Notes: a model not told the origin generated them from the sequence alone. A stretch of DNA of 50,460 nucleotides from a bacterium (GCA_028727105.1 JAQYOU010000074.1:1-50460), one strand, 5' to 3'; positions 40,804 through 49,596 are shown, numbered from the stretch's first letter. A program made the numbers and translations.

Positions 40804-41682
40804 TTACAAACGGCAATAAAGAACTTCCATTGTCCCGTATTTTGTCTGTGCGTCTGTGATCACATGATCCGTATTGAATTCTTTCTCATCGTACCCGGAA
40901 AAATACAAAGCTCCTGAAAATTTGTAATCTGTGATCTTTTTATTCACAAGCGCGCCCATGATGTACGTTGCCATGATGTCTCCCAGCTCGATCAATGCGG
41001 ATTCCTCCAGTTCATCCAGATAATCCATCTCCTGGATGAAAAGCCCGCTGATCTTATGATAGAGGATCTTCACCAGTCGCTCGGATAGTCCAAACAGCAG
41101 CATGTGGTCGTCTTCCCCTGTCAGAATGATCCGTATGATCACACTGGCTCGAAGCTCTGACCCATATCGTCTGGTGGTGGTCTCCGTGATCTCGATACCG
41201 TAGAGGTTTGTCAAAAGCTTCTTCAGCACACTCTCCACCACATCCTCTACATCTGCTGATGCACGCTGTTCTGCGATCGGTTCATTTTTCATGATCTTCT
41301 GGTCACAGCCCTGCACATGTACGGTCAGCCAGGTCAGCAGTGTTCCGAGGAAACGCTTGAGCATGGAAACCGAAAACTCTTCCGCCATACGCTGGCGATA
41401 CACCATCACTGTATTGCGGAACTCCTGATGAATCTTTTTGTGCTGCTCATAGTCGATATATCCCTCTCGGTTCTGCAGCGCTTCCTCTGAAACAAAATGA
41501 AACTCCGTATATTGGACCAGATAATCTACCATCTGTTCACACTGCTTACGATTTGCCTCCAGATCTGCACTCTGGGCCATCTCGATCAGCTTTTCGATCC
41601 GGTGGAACAGCTCCTCATGCTGATTGTCGATCACATCATTTCCTATACGGTAGGACTCCTTCCACAATTCTATTTTTCCCAT
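40804..41682 (-). CDS. Hemerythrin domain fused to a CheX/CheC-like domain
   Basis: About 292 residues in two domains. Residues 1-135 are a bacteriohemerythrin: N-Q-H-E-E-L-F near 20, H-F-V-S-E-E near 59, H-K-K-I-H near 76-80 and a His in T-V-H-V-Q-G-C-D near 120. These are the di-iron ligands that bind oxygen. Residues 140-292 resemble the CheX/CheC/FliY phosphatase fold, with the helix A-L-I-E-L-G-D-I-M-A-T-Y near 230. The family's E-x-x-N catalytic pair appears as E-L-G-D, so phosphatase activity is doubtful. The fusion suggests an oxygen-linked chemotaxis or signalling adapter. ATG 41682 follows AAAGGAGA. The unknown gene at 40330 follows. Confidence 0.85.
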   Translation of the reverse strand: MGKIELWKESYRIGNDVIDNQHEELFHRIEKLIEMAQSADLEANRKQCEQMVDYLVQYTEFHFVSEEALQNREGYIDYEQHKKIHQEFRNTVMVYRQRMAEEFSVSMLKRFLGTLLTWLTVHVQGCDQKIMKNEPIAEQRASADVEDVVESVLKKLLTNLYGIEITETTTRRYGSELRASVIIRIILTGEDDHMLLFGLSERLVKILYHKISGLFIQEMDYLDELEESALIELGDIMATYIMGALVNKKITDYKFSGALYFSGYDEKEFNTDHVITDAQTKYGTMEVLYCRL

Positions 41683-41759
41683 CAATACTTCTCCTTTGCG
41701 TTTTCTGATACAAAAATCCGGTTCCCCCATGATCACTTCGGCTGAAACACTTCGAAATG

Positions 41760-42710
41760 CTATAAAAAGAGTCCGACAAACGGTATGGTAATGATCGACG
41801 CCAGGGTGCTCAGCACCGTGCCTTTCATGCAGTAGGCATCATCTGCACCGCATTCTTTCGCAAACAGACCGATCACGCTTCCGATCGGCATGGCAAGCTC
41901 TACGATGAACACACCAAATACTACCGGGTCAAAGCCCATATTTCGCATGAGCAGTGCGATAATGACCGGCATGGCAACCATTCGAAGCAAAATAAACGCA
42001 TACATCCTGACATCTTTCAGATAGCTCTTAAGATCCGCTTTTGCGATCGAGATACCGATCATCATCATAGACAGCGGGATCGTGGTATCTCCCATGTACT
42101 CGCACAGCGAAACAACCGGTGCCGGCATCTTGATCCCTGCAGCAAAGATCACAAGTGCCAGAAGTGCTGCCACAACCCCCGGATTGATCATTCGCTTGAG
42201 CGACACAGCAAGATTTGTCTTTTCCGCACGGTCCATGCCGTTTTTCTCCCGTGCAGCCCGGCGTGCCAAAGACATTCCATAGGTATAGACGATCACATTG
42301 TACAGCAGGATATAAAAGGAAACATATACCACTCCCTCACTGCCATACAGACTCTTTGCAACCGGGATACCCATAAATCCCAGATTTGAAAAGGTTGCCA
42401 TCAGCACATAGATGCTTTTTAAGTTCTTCGGCGGATGAAGCACCCACGCCAGCAAAATGCCAAATATGATCGCGATGACATAGTACAAGATCACCAGCTG
42501 CAGATTGCCGATGATCTTCTCCCGGCTGATCGCGTCCGTATCGCCAAGCACACCGCCAATGACCAAAAGCGGGTTAAACACATTGACTACCAGCTTAGAG
42601 ATATTCGCCGAGCCTTCCTCCCCGATCCAGTTCTTTTTATAGACAAATGCGCCCGTCAGCATCATGGCAAGCAAAACCAGCATCTGCCCAAAGATAATTC
42701 CGATATCCAT
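41760..42710 (-). CDS. AEC-family auxin-efflux-type transporter
   Basis: A membrane protein of 316 residues with ten hydrophobic segments in two halves and a central loop near residues 150-180 (R-R-A-A-R-E-K-N-G). Motifs such as S-N-L-G-F-M-G-I-P near 107-115 and E-L-A-M-P-I-G-S near 270 are typical of AEC permeases, which export or import malate, malonate or other organic acids. Substrate is unknown. ATG 42710 follows GGGGAAAAAG. It lies 77 bp after the MoxR ATPase gene on the same strand and 77 bp before the hemerythrin gene. Confidence 0.9.
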   Translation of the reverse strand: MDIGIIFGQMLVLLAMMLTGAFVYKKNWIGEEGSANISKLVVNVFNPLLVIGGVLGDTDAISREKIIGNLQLVILYYVIAIIFGILLAWVLHPPKNLKSIYVLMATFSNLGFMGIPVAKSLYGSEGVVYVSFYILLYNVIVYTYGMSLARRAAREKNGMDRAEKTNLAVSLKRMINPGVVAALLALVIFAAGIKMPAPVVSLCEYMGDTTIPLSMMMIGISIAKADLKSYLKDVRMYAFILLRMVAMPVIIALLMRNMGFDPVVFGVFIVELAMPIGSVIGLFAKECGADDAYCMKGTVLSTLASIITIPFVGLFL

Positions 42711-42787
42711 CTTTTTCCCCTTTATTTATTCCTGATATAATTTTTCTATCTGTCGTAAAACAGACTACTTTTTCTTCTTTCCTATCG

Positions 42788-44023
42788 TCATGAAGACCGT
42801 ATCTCCTGCAGCAGCTTCTGTCTGCGCCCGCCGCCAAGCAGAAGCTCGTTATACTTCATATATTTCGGCTGTGGATTCATTGCCAGAAAAACAGCTGCCT
42901 CCCTGCACATCGTAAGCCCTGTCACAAACAACAGCATCTCCTGTGAGCCTTCGGTTCCAAATGCATCCTCCAAAAACTCAAATGCATGTGTCATAGCCGC
43001 AGAAAGTGTATCACTTTGCGGTGTGCCTGTAAAGCATTTCGTTTCAAACAGCTCACATAAGGGCTCCTTTAATGCGTCAAGCAGCAGATTTACGACAGAA
43101 ACACGTTCATCAAAGTCTGCTTTCATCAAGCGTTCAAACATGGCGGGCTGCGCCTGTCCCCGCAGGATCTCCCGGATGCCGTAGTCATCCCTGTACTTGC
43201 GGTAAAGCTCATAATAAGCATAAAAATCCTCTGCAACCTCCGGCAGACGAAGGTATTCACCGATCACATCCTCCGTGACAGGAATATCTAATTCCTCATA
43301 CATCTGCATGAGCACACTAAGATCCTCCCAGCCCCGGGCTGTCACAAACCGCAAGCCGTCTACATCCGTCTCTATGCGGTAAAAGTTCTTTTTTCTCAGC
43401 TGCAGATAGCTCAATATTACCCCGTATATATGCTTTTCAGCGGCATAATTTATCCAAATATCCAGGTCTGCGTCCACCTCGATGGAACGAACACGATCCA
43501 GCGTCACCATATCAAAATCCCGCACAGACTTATTATATTCCGGCGGATTACCGGCCGCAACGATGATCCATCCCTGTGGTACTGCCCGATTGCCAAATGT
43601 CTTGCACTGTAAAAACTGCAGCATCGCAGGCGTCAGCGTCTCAGACACACAGTTGATCTCATCAATAAAAAGGATCCCTTCCTTTTTTCCCTCATCCCGC
43701 ATACAGCGGTAAACGCTTGCTATGATCTCACTCATGGTGTATTCCGTCACGGAATAGGTGTTGCCCTCATAGGTTTCCTGGGTGATCATCGGCAGGCCCA
43801 CCGCGCTCTGTCTCGTATGATGGGTGATGGTATAGGACACCAGTCCAACTTTGCACTCCTCAGCAATCTGCTCCATGATCTGTGTTTTTCCGATACCGGG
43901 CGGTCCGATCATAAGGATCGGCCGCTGCCGGACAGATGGTATTCTATAATTTCCTTCTGCATCCTTTTTCAGATATGCCTGTACCGTATGCTTGATCTCA
44001 TCTTTCGCCTGCGCGATATTCAT
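42788..44023 (-). CDS. MoxR-type AAA ATPase of the LRR/VWA module
   Basis: A cytoplasmic AAA+ ATPase of 411 residues. Walker A is G-P-P-G-I-G-K-T near 39-46, Walker B I-L-F-I-D-E-I-N near 118-125, sensor 1 lies in A-A-G-N-P-P near 157-162, and an Arg-finger region in D-R-V-R-S near 178. This is the MoxR pattern, in which an ATPase acts as a chaperone with a VWA partner. The C-terminal 200 residues are helical and variable. ATG 44023 follows GGGAGGAAAA. It starts 60 bp after the metallopeptidase/VWA gene, which in turn overlaps an LRR gene. Order and strand imply one operon and one complex. Confidence 0.88.
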   Translation of the reverse strand: MNIAQAKDEIKHTVQAYLKKDAEGNYRIPSVRQRPILMIGPPGIGKTQIMEQIAEECKVGLVSYTITHHTRQSAVGLPMITQETYEGNTYSVTEYTMSEIIASVYRCMRDEGKKEGILFIDEINCVSETLTPAMLQFLQCKTFGNRAVPQGWIIVAAGNPPEYNKSVRDFDMVTLDRVRSIEVDADLDIWINYAAEKHIYGVILSYLQLRKKNFYRIETDVDGLRFVTARGWEDLSVLMQMYEELDIPVTEDVIGEYLRLPEVAEDFYAYYELYRKYRDDYGIREILRGQAQPAMFERLMKADFDERVSVVNLLLDALKEPLCELFETKCFTGTPQSDTLSAAMTHAFEFLEDAFGTEGSQEMLLFVTGLTMCREAAVFLAMNPQPKYMKYNELLLGGGRRQKLLQEIRSS

Positions 44024-44083
44024 AATTATTTTCCTCCCGTAATTCCTACGGCAGCGCAGGTGCATTTGTCTTCCTGCCCAGCC

Positions 44084-45394
44084 TTACTGTACTGATCGAT
44101 CTTCTCCATCTAATTTACGTTGGATCGCCCAGGCGGGCACATCCTCCTCGTTATAGGCATCCAAGTAGAGAAATGCGCACGGATAATCCGGTTTTTTGGC
44201 CGGATAGGTTCCGTTTCCATCAGTGAAATATAATAATCCACCTAAATTTCGCAATTCTCCGTTCTTTCTCAGCTGTTCAACATACGTAAATGCCGGTCGA
44301 AAATCTGTATTTCCGCCGCCCTTGATCTCAAAATGTGCAAGGATTTCCTGCGCCTGTGCCGCACTCTGTATGATCAGATCCTCCTGCACCATATCATCAC
44401 ACTGAATCAGGTGTACCTTCGCAGTTGTAAAAAAGGCGTTTTGCTCCAACAAAATGTGCAGCGTTTCCTGTAAAAACGACCGCACCAGCTCTCCGCTTGT
44501 GGAATAGCTGGTATCCACCACGATTACAAACTCCGAGATCCTGCGCTCCTCTCGTGTTTCCAGCGGTTCGATCAACGGCAGATTTCCGTAGATTTGCAGT
44601 CCGTATGTGTAATAGTTGAGATCAAACGCGTCTATATCACACCGCATATTCTCTTGAAAAGCGGCAAATTTCATCAAAAAATCTTTGTAACTGCGCCGCT
44701 TTTTTTGAGCAGCAATCTCTACCTGCATGGCTGCTGCCGCTGCGTCCTCCGATTGATCGCTCTTCTCCTTTTGGAACCGGACCTGACGAGCGATCTTTTG
44801 CCATTTTTTCTGTGTCTCATCACTTTGCCGTGGTTGATCCGGCATAGGACTTTTGCTGTCCTTCATTCCCCACAACGCATGGTCGTCTGTATAAAACTCC
44901 AGTGCCAGCGCACGCAAACGCTCCGGCTGTTCCTCCGTAAGAAGCTCATAGATCCCGGCTGCCGAAATGATATGCTTTTCCTTTATTGCTTCATAGACCG
45001 TCTGTCGCTGCCAGCTTAGCAGCCGATGCGTTGACTTCTTTTTTAATCCGTCAATCACATGCTCCACCGCTATATCACAAGCCACATTCCATCTGAATTC
45101 CTCCCGGTCTCCCCGCTGCCACAAATGTGCATACAGACAATGAAGAACGGTATGAAGATATGCTCTCCGCAAAAACAGCTCATTTTCCTCAAACACCTTC
45201 AGATAATGCGCCGGCGGATAATAAAGGTGAATACCCTCTGTGGCAAATGCTTGTACATTCTCTTTCCCCTGCGGGTCCAATGCTGACAACGCACGTTCCA
45301 TATAAGGAAGATCGATACAAAGCTCATCTCTCAGATATGCGATCACTTTGTCGAACATCCGACTTTCCCATTCCATTTGCGTTTCAGCATGCAT
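44084..45394 (-). CDS. DUF2201-type metallopeptidase-like and VWA-like protein
   Basis: A cytoplasmic protein of about 436 residues. The N-terminal half (1-260) has H-T-V-L-H-C-L-Y-A-H near 80-89 and C-D-I-A-V-E-H near 103, the HxxxH-type pattern of DUF2201 putative metallopeptidases. The C-terminal part (about 280-420) is VWA-like: V-I-V-V-D-T-S-Y-S-T near 285 has the MIDAS D-x-S-x-S, and a Thr-Asp in Y-F-T-D-G-N-G near 390 completes the site. MoxR ATPases commonly remodel such VWA partners. ATG 45394 follows GGAGGA by 6-7 bases and overlaps the LRR stop by 11 bases, so translation is coupled. The LRR protein, this protein and the ATPase look like parts of one machine. Confidence 0.88.
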   Translation of the reverse strand: MHAETQMEWESRMFDKVIAYLRDELCIDLPYMERALSALDPQGKENVQAFATEGIHLYYPPAHYLKVFEENELFLRRAYLHTVLHCLYAHLWQRGDREEFRWNVACDIAVEHVIDGLKKKSTHRLLSWQRQTVYEAIKEKHIISAAGIYELLTEEQPERLRALALEFYTDDHALWGMKDSKSPMPDQPRQSDETQKKWQKIARQVRFQKEKSDQSEDAAAAAMQVEIAAQKKRRSYKDFLMKFAAFQENMRCDIDAFDLNYYTYGLQIYGNLPLIEPLETREERRISEFVIVVDTSYSTSGELVRSFLQETLHILLEQNAFFTTAKVHLIQCDDMVQEDLIIQSAAQAQEILAHFEIKGGGNTDFRPAFTYVEQLRKNGELRNLGGLLYFTDGNGTYPAKKPDYPCAFLYLDAYNEEDVPAWAIQRKLDGEDRSVQ

Positions 45395-46355
45395 GTTCAT
45401 TCCTCCATCGAATGATTCCGGCAACCCCTCGTGTCCAACCGTCAGACACGGCCTGCAGAATGGCTGCCTGCACAGCATGATCCGAGATCAGCGATTGCCT
45501 GCACAGCATTTGTAAGGTTTCCTCATCCTGCAGCTGCACCAGCCGTTCCATGACCGCTGTTTCATGTGCTGCAATATAAGCCTCATATCGAGCCCTTGCA
45601 ACCTCCGACAGATCAAAGGGATATTCCAAACGATACAGCGCCATCTTCATTAAAGTCAAAAACTGTTCTTCATTACTTGCCTTTTCAAATACCAGATCGT
45701 AGCCTGCTGCATCCAGCCTGCCGTTCGAAAACTGCTTTCTAGCGCGATATCCTTCTCCTTCTACGTGAAGGCCAAAAATATGTGCCGGGCCTATTTCCTC
45801 ATAGCTCTCTGTATACTCCGGATAAAGCAGCCGGACCTTATCTCCTCCGTTGCCCGTGAATTCTACACAAAGCTCTGACGTCAGCTGGTTCAGCAAAAAC
45901 GGAAGTCCTGTCGCATCACCTGCCGCTGCGCGGATCACCAGTGTATGCAGCGAACGGCAGTTCATAAACGCATCACTGTTCACTTCTGTAAGCGCTGCCC
46001 CGGCTGTCAGACGCTCCAGCTTCCTGCAGTTGTAAAACGCATAGGTTTCCATACAAGTTACGGTATCCGGCAAAACGATCTCCTTTAAATAATTCCCGTT
46101 CAGTGGGCGTAATATCCCGTCGGGAGCAGTGGTTCCGTCTCCAAGTCCTGCCATCATCGTCTCGTCAGCAAGCGCCTGTGGCAGTCGCCCCTTCTCCGCA
46201 AAGCAATAAGCTCCGATAACACGAAGAGATCTTCCATCCACTGTATCCGGTAATTCCAACACATCCACGCTGCCAAAAACACGGCACAATCGAAGCGCTC
46301 CGTCTTCAATTTCCTCACACAGCAGCCTTTCGCCATTTTTTCCATCCAATAACAT
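45384..46355 (-). CDS. Cytoplasmic leucine-rich-repeat (LRR_5) protein of the VWA/MoxR module
   Basis: A protein of about 323 residues with no signal peptide. After a short beta segment, residues 30-160 hold three or four BspA-type LRR_5 repeats (V-L-P-D-T-V-T-C-M-E-T-Y-A-F-Y-N-C-R-K-L-E). The C-terminal 160 residues are helical (E-E-Q-F-L-T-L-M-K-M-A-L-Y-R-L-E) and match nothing I know. LRR_5 repeats are normally on secreted proteins; here the protein appears cytoplasmic and leads an operon with a metallopeptidase/VWA protein and a MoxR ATPase. ATG 46355 follows GAGGG by 9 bases; ATG 46373 in the same frame is possible. A target-recognition subunit is a plausible inference. Confidence 0.82.
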   Translation of the reverse strand: MLLDGKNGERLLCEEIEDGALRLCRVFGSVDVLELPDTVDGRSLRVIGAYCFAEKGRLPQALADETMMAGLGDGTTAPDGILRPLNGNYLKEIVLPDTVTCMETYAFYNCRKLERLTAGAALTEVNSDAFMNCRSLHTLVIRAAAGDATGLPFLLNQLTSELCVEFTGNGGDKVRLLYPEYTESYEEIGPAHIFGLHVEGEGYRARKQFSNGRLDAAGYDLVFEKASNEEQFLTLMKMALYRLEYPFDLSEVARARYEAYIAAHETAVMERLVQLQDEETLQMLCRQSLISDHAVQAAILQAVSDGWTRGVAGIIRWRNEHAC

Positions 46356-46425
46356 ATCCGGGATCCCTCGCATTTATTTCATGATCTGTCTCTTCAAAAC
46401 CATGCGCCATTTCATGTTTGCTCAT
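46315..46425 (-). CDS. Possible 36-residue leader peptide overlapping the LRR gene start
   Basis: ATG 46425 follows AGGATAAACC; the product starts M-S-K-H-E-M-A-H-G-F and ends within the LRR gene, in another frame. A -10 box (TATAAT, 46438-46443 on the minus strand) is just upstream. It may couple translation to the LRR gene, or may be chance. Confidence 0.25.
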   Translation of the reverse strand: MSKHEMAHGFEETDHEINARDPGYVIGWKKWRKAAV

Positions 46426-46504
46426 GGTTTATCCTAAATTATAATCATACCATAATTCGTCCTCCTTGAATATTTTTTACTGCAGAATTTCTTGTTTTGT
46501 ATTG

Positions 46505-46542
46505 AAAAAAGGACCATATAGGAGATTTCTACCCATATGATC
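46505..46542 (-). terminator. Terminator after the radical SAM gene
   Basis: GGATCATATGGG pairs with CTCCTATATGGTCC with a few wobbles, followed by TTTTTT on the minus strand. It lies 70 bp after the stop codon. Confidence 0.85.
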
Positions 46543-46612
46543 CCTTTCAAACGCTGTCTATATACGATTGCACTGCGTATGTACAGATGAATTCCTTCAT
46601 ATCACACGTCTC

Positions 46613-48028
46613 TTATAGTAACGCTTTCTCTTCATCCTTTGCGAAGTTGACATAACCTTTCTGTGTGAAATGTCCGCATGTCCACAACTTCTCGGCTGTC
46701 GGAGCCCACTCCTTTGCGTACTTCTTACACTTCTCACACAAATGCTCCACGGGCTCTGCCTGCTCCACATCGGTGGAATGTGCACCGGAACGATGTACCA
46801 TTTCCACAAGCAGTTCCGGATTCTCTAACATGGGACAAGGCCGCAGCATATTATCATTAAAGGGCTGTCCCTTGCGGTACTCCATAAAAAGCGGTTGTTT
46901 CAAGCACTCCAGTAATGATTTTTCGCGAATATTCGCACCTGAATAGTGAATAAATACACAGGGCTCCACATCTCCGTTCGGATTAATATGGCAGTAGTTT
47001 CGTCCACCGGCAATACAACCGCCTACATACTCACCATCATTTTGAAAATCCATGACAAAGATCTCTTTTCCGCCATTCATCCCACGCACTTCGCGGATCC
47101 GATGATATATGTACTCACGCTGCTCCTTTGTGGGCATCAGATCCGGTGACGCATGCATTCCTACAGGCATCAAATGGAAATACCATGCAAAGCGACTTCC
47201 GTGCTCGATGAGCAGATCAAAAAACTCATCGCTCGTGACGGACATCATATTTTTCGATGTGTAGCAGACAGAGGTTCCGAAGATCAGTCCATTCTCATGC
47301 AAAAGATCCATCGCATCGATCACTTTTTTGTAGACGCCTTCCCCACGACGGAAGTCATTCGCATCTTCAAATCCTTCCAGGCTGATCGACAAGGACAGGT
47401 TTCCGACCCGCTTCATGTCTTCACACAATTTCTGATCAACCAATGTTCCGTTTGTGTAGCAGTGAAACGCGCATTCATTGTGTTTTTCACAAAGCCTGAT
47501 CACATCGGCTTTACGAACCAGCGGTTCTCCACCGGTCATCATGTAAAAATAAATACCAAGCTCTTTACCCTCCGTAACGATCCGGTCCATCTCCTCGAAG
47601 GTCAGGTTCAGTTTATTACCATATTCTGCAGCCCAGCACCCGGTGCAGTGCAGATTGCATGCACTGGTTGGATCCATCAGGATCAACCACGGAATATTAC
47701 ACTTGTGTTTCTCCCGCATCTGCCGGATCGTCTTTGTTCCCTGAAAAGCAGCCTGATAGCCAAGATTCAAGGCGGTCATCTTTGCAACATGCGGATCCGT
47801 CTCATCCAGCAAATGGTTTACATAATGCATCCATTTGCTCTCCGGATCAGTGATAAGCTTTTTGGCTCCCTCATAGGCAGCTTCACTGAAATTGCCACCC
47901 ATCAGCTTCCTGGTCAGATCCAGTATCTGCAGCAGACCCTTTTGTCGATCTTTGTTGATATGTTTTAAGGTAGCATCAATTGCAACGCCAAATGCTTTGC
48001 GCTCCACAGATTGTACAATATTTTCCAT
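46613..48028 (-). CDS. Radical SAM protein with SPASM-like C-terminal cysteines
   Basis: A 471-residue iron-sulfur enzyme that would make a 5'-deoxyadenosyl radical. The first 105 residues are a helical extension. The cluster-binding motif is C-N-L-H-C-T-G-C near 122-129, followed by G-G-E-P near 164 and an S-L-E-G substrate-radical region near 215. The C-terminal part carries extra cysteines (C-I-A-G near 340, C-H-I-N and C-V-F-I near 349-360, C-P-M near 395, C-E-K-C-K-K near 430), fitting a SPASM-like second cluster. It is not next to a precursor peptide. ATG 48028 follows GGAGGATCATA. Expression probably depends on the inverted-repeat promoter at 48102-48162. The substrate is unknown. Confidence 0.88.
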   Translation of the reverse strand: MENIVQSVERKAFGVAIDATLKHINKDRQKGLLQILDLTRKLMGGNFSEAAYEGAKKLITDPESKWMHYVNHLLDETDPHVAKMTALNLGYQAAFQGTKTIRQMREKHKCNIPWLILMDPTSACNLHCTGCWAAEYGNKLNLTFEEMDRIVTEGKELGIYFYMMTGGEPLVRKADVIRLCEKHNECAFHCYTNGTLVDQKLCEDMKRVGNLSLSISLEGFEDANDFRRGEGVYKKVIDAMDLLHENGLIFGTSVCYTSKNMMSVTSDEFFDLLIEHGSRFAWYFHLMPVGMHASPDLMPTKEQREYIYHRIREVRGMNGGKEIFVMDFQNDGEYVGGCIAGGRNYCHINPNGDVEPCVFIHYSGANIREKSLLECLKQPLFMEYRKGQPFNDNMLRPCPMLENPELLVEMVHRSGAHSTDVEQAEPVEHLCEKCKKYAKEWAPTAEKLWTCGHFTQKGYVNFAKDEEKALL

Positions 48029-48101
48029 TATGATCCTCCACTTTTCCCGACTGCCCAATCCCTTCAGCATAAATCATTACATCCGTTTCAGACAGTTAAC
48101 C

Positions 48102-48162
48102 ATTTCATAAAAATAATTTCTTATCATGATAAAGTATACAAAACGAGTCACTTTTATGAAAT
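48102..48162 (-). promoter_or_regulatory. Inverted-repeat operator overlapping the radical SAM promoter
   Basis: ATTTCATAAAA (48102-48112) and TTTTATGAAAT (48152-48162) are perfect 11 bp inverted repeats 39 bases apart. Between them lies the perfect 12 bp palindrome TTATCATGATAA (48121-48132), directly next to a TATACT -10 box (48133-48138). The layout suits a repressor or an activator acting at two sites. Confidence 0.6.
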
Positions 48163-48272
48163 ATTCAAAGAATAATCGTTGTACAATCAAACTATACAAT
48201 TGACGTTTTTTGTTTATTTCTGTCGCATAAAACCTGTTTGGTCGGCTTATTCACCGGTTGCGTCTAAGCCGC

Positions 48273-48974
48273 TTAAATCTCTGTCACATCCTCAAGATAA
48301 TAACTGCCTGCCTGACGCTTTAGCACACATCGATAACCGCGGACCGCACCGGTCTGCCAGTCAAAATAGCCCCTGCGCGGCCTGGCGTATTTCTCCATGA
48401 TAGCCATGATCGTTCCCCCATGTATGACAAAAACAAGAGGCTCCTTCGACGTTTCTGTTCTTTCTCCCTCAAATGCAGCTGCTTCCTCCTCCATACACTT
48501 CAAAAATGCCGTTTGTATCCGATTCCGAAACTGCCTTTGGGGCTCTGCCCCGGGAAAGTCCAACTGACCACCGCTATCAATAAATGCCTGATATCTAATA
48601 TCATCCATTAGTTCTTTATAGTTTTTATATTCAAATTGTCCAAAATCCATCTCGCGCAGATCCGCCACCACTTTCTGAGCCACACCGGGAAACAACAGCT
48701 CTGCTGTCTGCCTGCAGCGAAGCATCGGACTGACATACACTCGTTTTGGCAGCATATCAAGCGCATATGCAACCTTCATTTCTGATCTCATATGATGTTC
48801 ATCCGCTACTGAAAACGAGCGCAGAAGTATATCTCTGCGCCCGTTGATCTCCGTAATACCAGCCTCACATAAGCCTTCATCCGTGCTGCCGACATACCTT
48901 TTTTCGATATTTCCTGTAGTTTTTCCATGACGTATCAAATAAATATCATGTAACTTTTCCGTACACTTACACAT
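48273..48974 (-). CDS. Histidine phosphatase family protein
   Basis: A soluble phosphatase of 233 residues. The catalytic R-H-G is in Y-L-I-R-H-G-K-T-T-G-N near 13-23, the second phosphate-pocket Arg lies in L-R-C-R-Q-T-A-E near 87, a Glu follows in L-R-E-M-D-F-G-Q-F-E near 107-116, and the second catalytic His is in V-I-H-G-G-T near 187. A helical insertion of about 40 residues lies in the second half. The family covers phosphoglycerate mutases, alpha-ribazole phosphatases and unspecific phosphatases; assignment within it is not possible. ATG 48974 lies 15 bp after the NfeD stop, so it shares that transcript. Confidence 0.88.
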   Translation of the reverse strand: MCKCTEKLHDIYLIRHGKTTGNIEKRYVGSTDEGLCEAGITEINGRRDILLRSFSVADEHHMRSEMKVAYALDMLPKRVYVSPMLRCRQTAELLFPGVAQKVVADLREMDFGQFEYKNYKELMDDIRYQAFIDSGGQLDFPGAEPQRQFRNRIQTAFLKCMEEEAAAFEGERTETSKEPLVFVIHGGTIMAIMEKYARPRRGYFDWQTGAVRGYRCVLKRQAGSYYLEDVTEI

Positions 48975-48989
48975 TTTTTCTATCTGCCT

Positions 48990-49463
48990 CTATGCTTCCT
49001 GTTTCTGGGCTTCTTCTATGGGCTCAACGATCAGCTTTACACCTTCGATACGGACAACCTTTACCAACGTATCCTTTTCGATGATCATATCATCTGAAAC
49101 TGCACGCGCACTCCATTCAAGCCCCTTTACAAGAGCTCTTCCTTCCGCTTCACGATTATCAATACGCTCGATCACTTTCACGACTTCCCCGATCAGCTCC
49201 TCGCTGTTTGTGCGAGTTCTGCGTGGGTTCAAATACTTGACGGCAAACGGACGCGTAAAATAGATCAACACAAATGACACTGCAAAGAATGCTATCAACT
49301 GCACCCAGAAGCCTGCTCCGACTGCCGCCAGAATAAAAGCAACAAACGCACCTCCTGCCAACCAGATCGTTGTCAGACCTACTGTTACTAATTCAACAAC
49401 TAAAAAAATAATAACCAGTGCCATCCATGCAGCAGCCGGCCCATATTGCATGATCAATTCCAT
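48990..49463 (-). CDS. NfeD-family membrane protein
   Basis: A small membrane protein of about 157 residues. Two or three hydrophobic helices occupy residues 8-75 (A-W-M-A-L-V-I-I-F-L-V-V-E-L-V-T-V-G-L). The C-terminal 75 residues form the OB-fold domain with V-K-V-I-E-R-I-D-N-R-E-A-E-G-R-A-L-V-K-G and V-K-V-V-R-I-E-G-V-K-L. Short NfeD proteins usually pair with stomatin/flotillin-like proteins in membrane microdomains; no partner is next door. ATG 49463 follows GGGAGGC; a longer frame starting at 49640 runs through the promoter and terminator and is rejected. The promoter at 49501-49529 serves it and the histidine phosphatase. Confidence 0.88.
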   Translation of the reverse strand: MELIMQYGPAAAWMALVIIFLVVELVTVGLTTIWLAGGAFVAFILAAVGAGFWVQLIAFFAVSFVLIYFTRPFAVKYLNPRRTRTNSEELIGEVVKVIERIDNREAEGRALVKGLEWSARAVSDDMIIEKDTLVKVVRIEGVKLIVEPIEEAQKQEA

Positions 49464-49500
49464 CGTTTCTGCCTCCCTTATGAATTTTTGAATAAATATT

Positions 49501-49529
49501 ATTATATATGATTCCTTTCTAATTTGCAA
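49501..49529 (-). promoter_or_regulatory. Sigma-A promoter of NfeD and histidine phosphatase
   Basis: On the minus strand TTGCAA, a 17-base spacer and TATAAT, about 40 bases upstream of the NfeD start. Confidence 0.85.
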
Positions 49530-49572
49530 ATTCTCCGGTATCTTTGATCTCATTCTACAGAGAAAGCAAGAA

Positions 49573-49596
49573 AAAACAGCACAAATGTGCTGTTTT
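49573..49596 (-). terminator. Terminator of the rRNA-tRNA operon
   Basis: AAAACAGCACA and its complement form a perfect stem with a tight loop, followed by a T-run on the minus strand. It lies just after tRNA-Phe. Confidence 0.92.
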
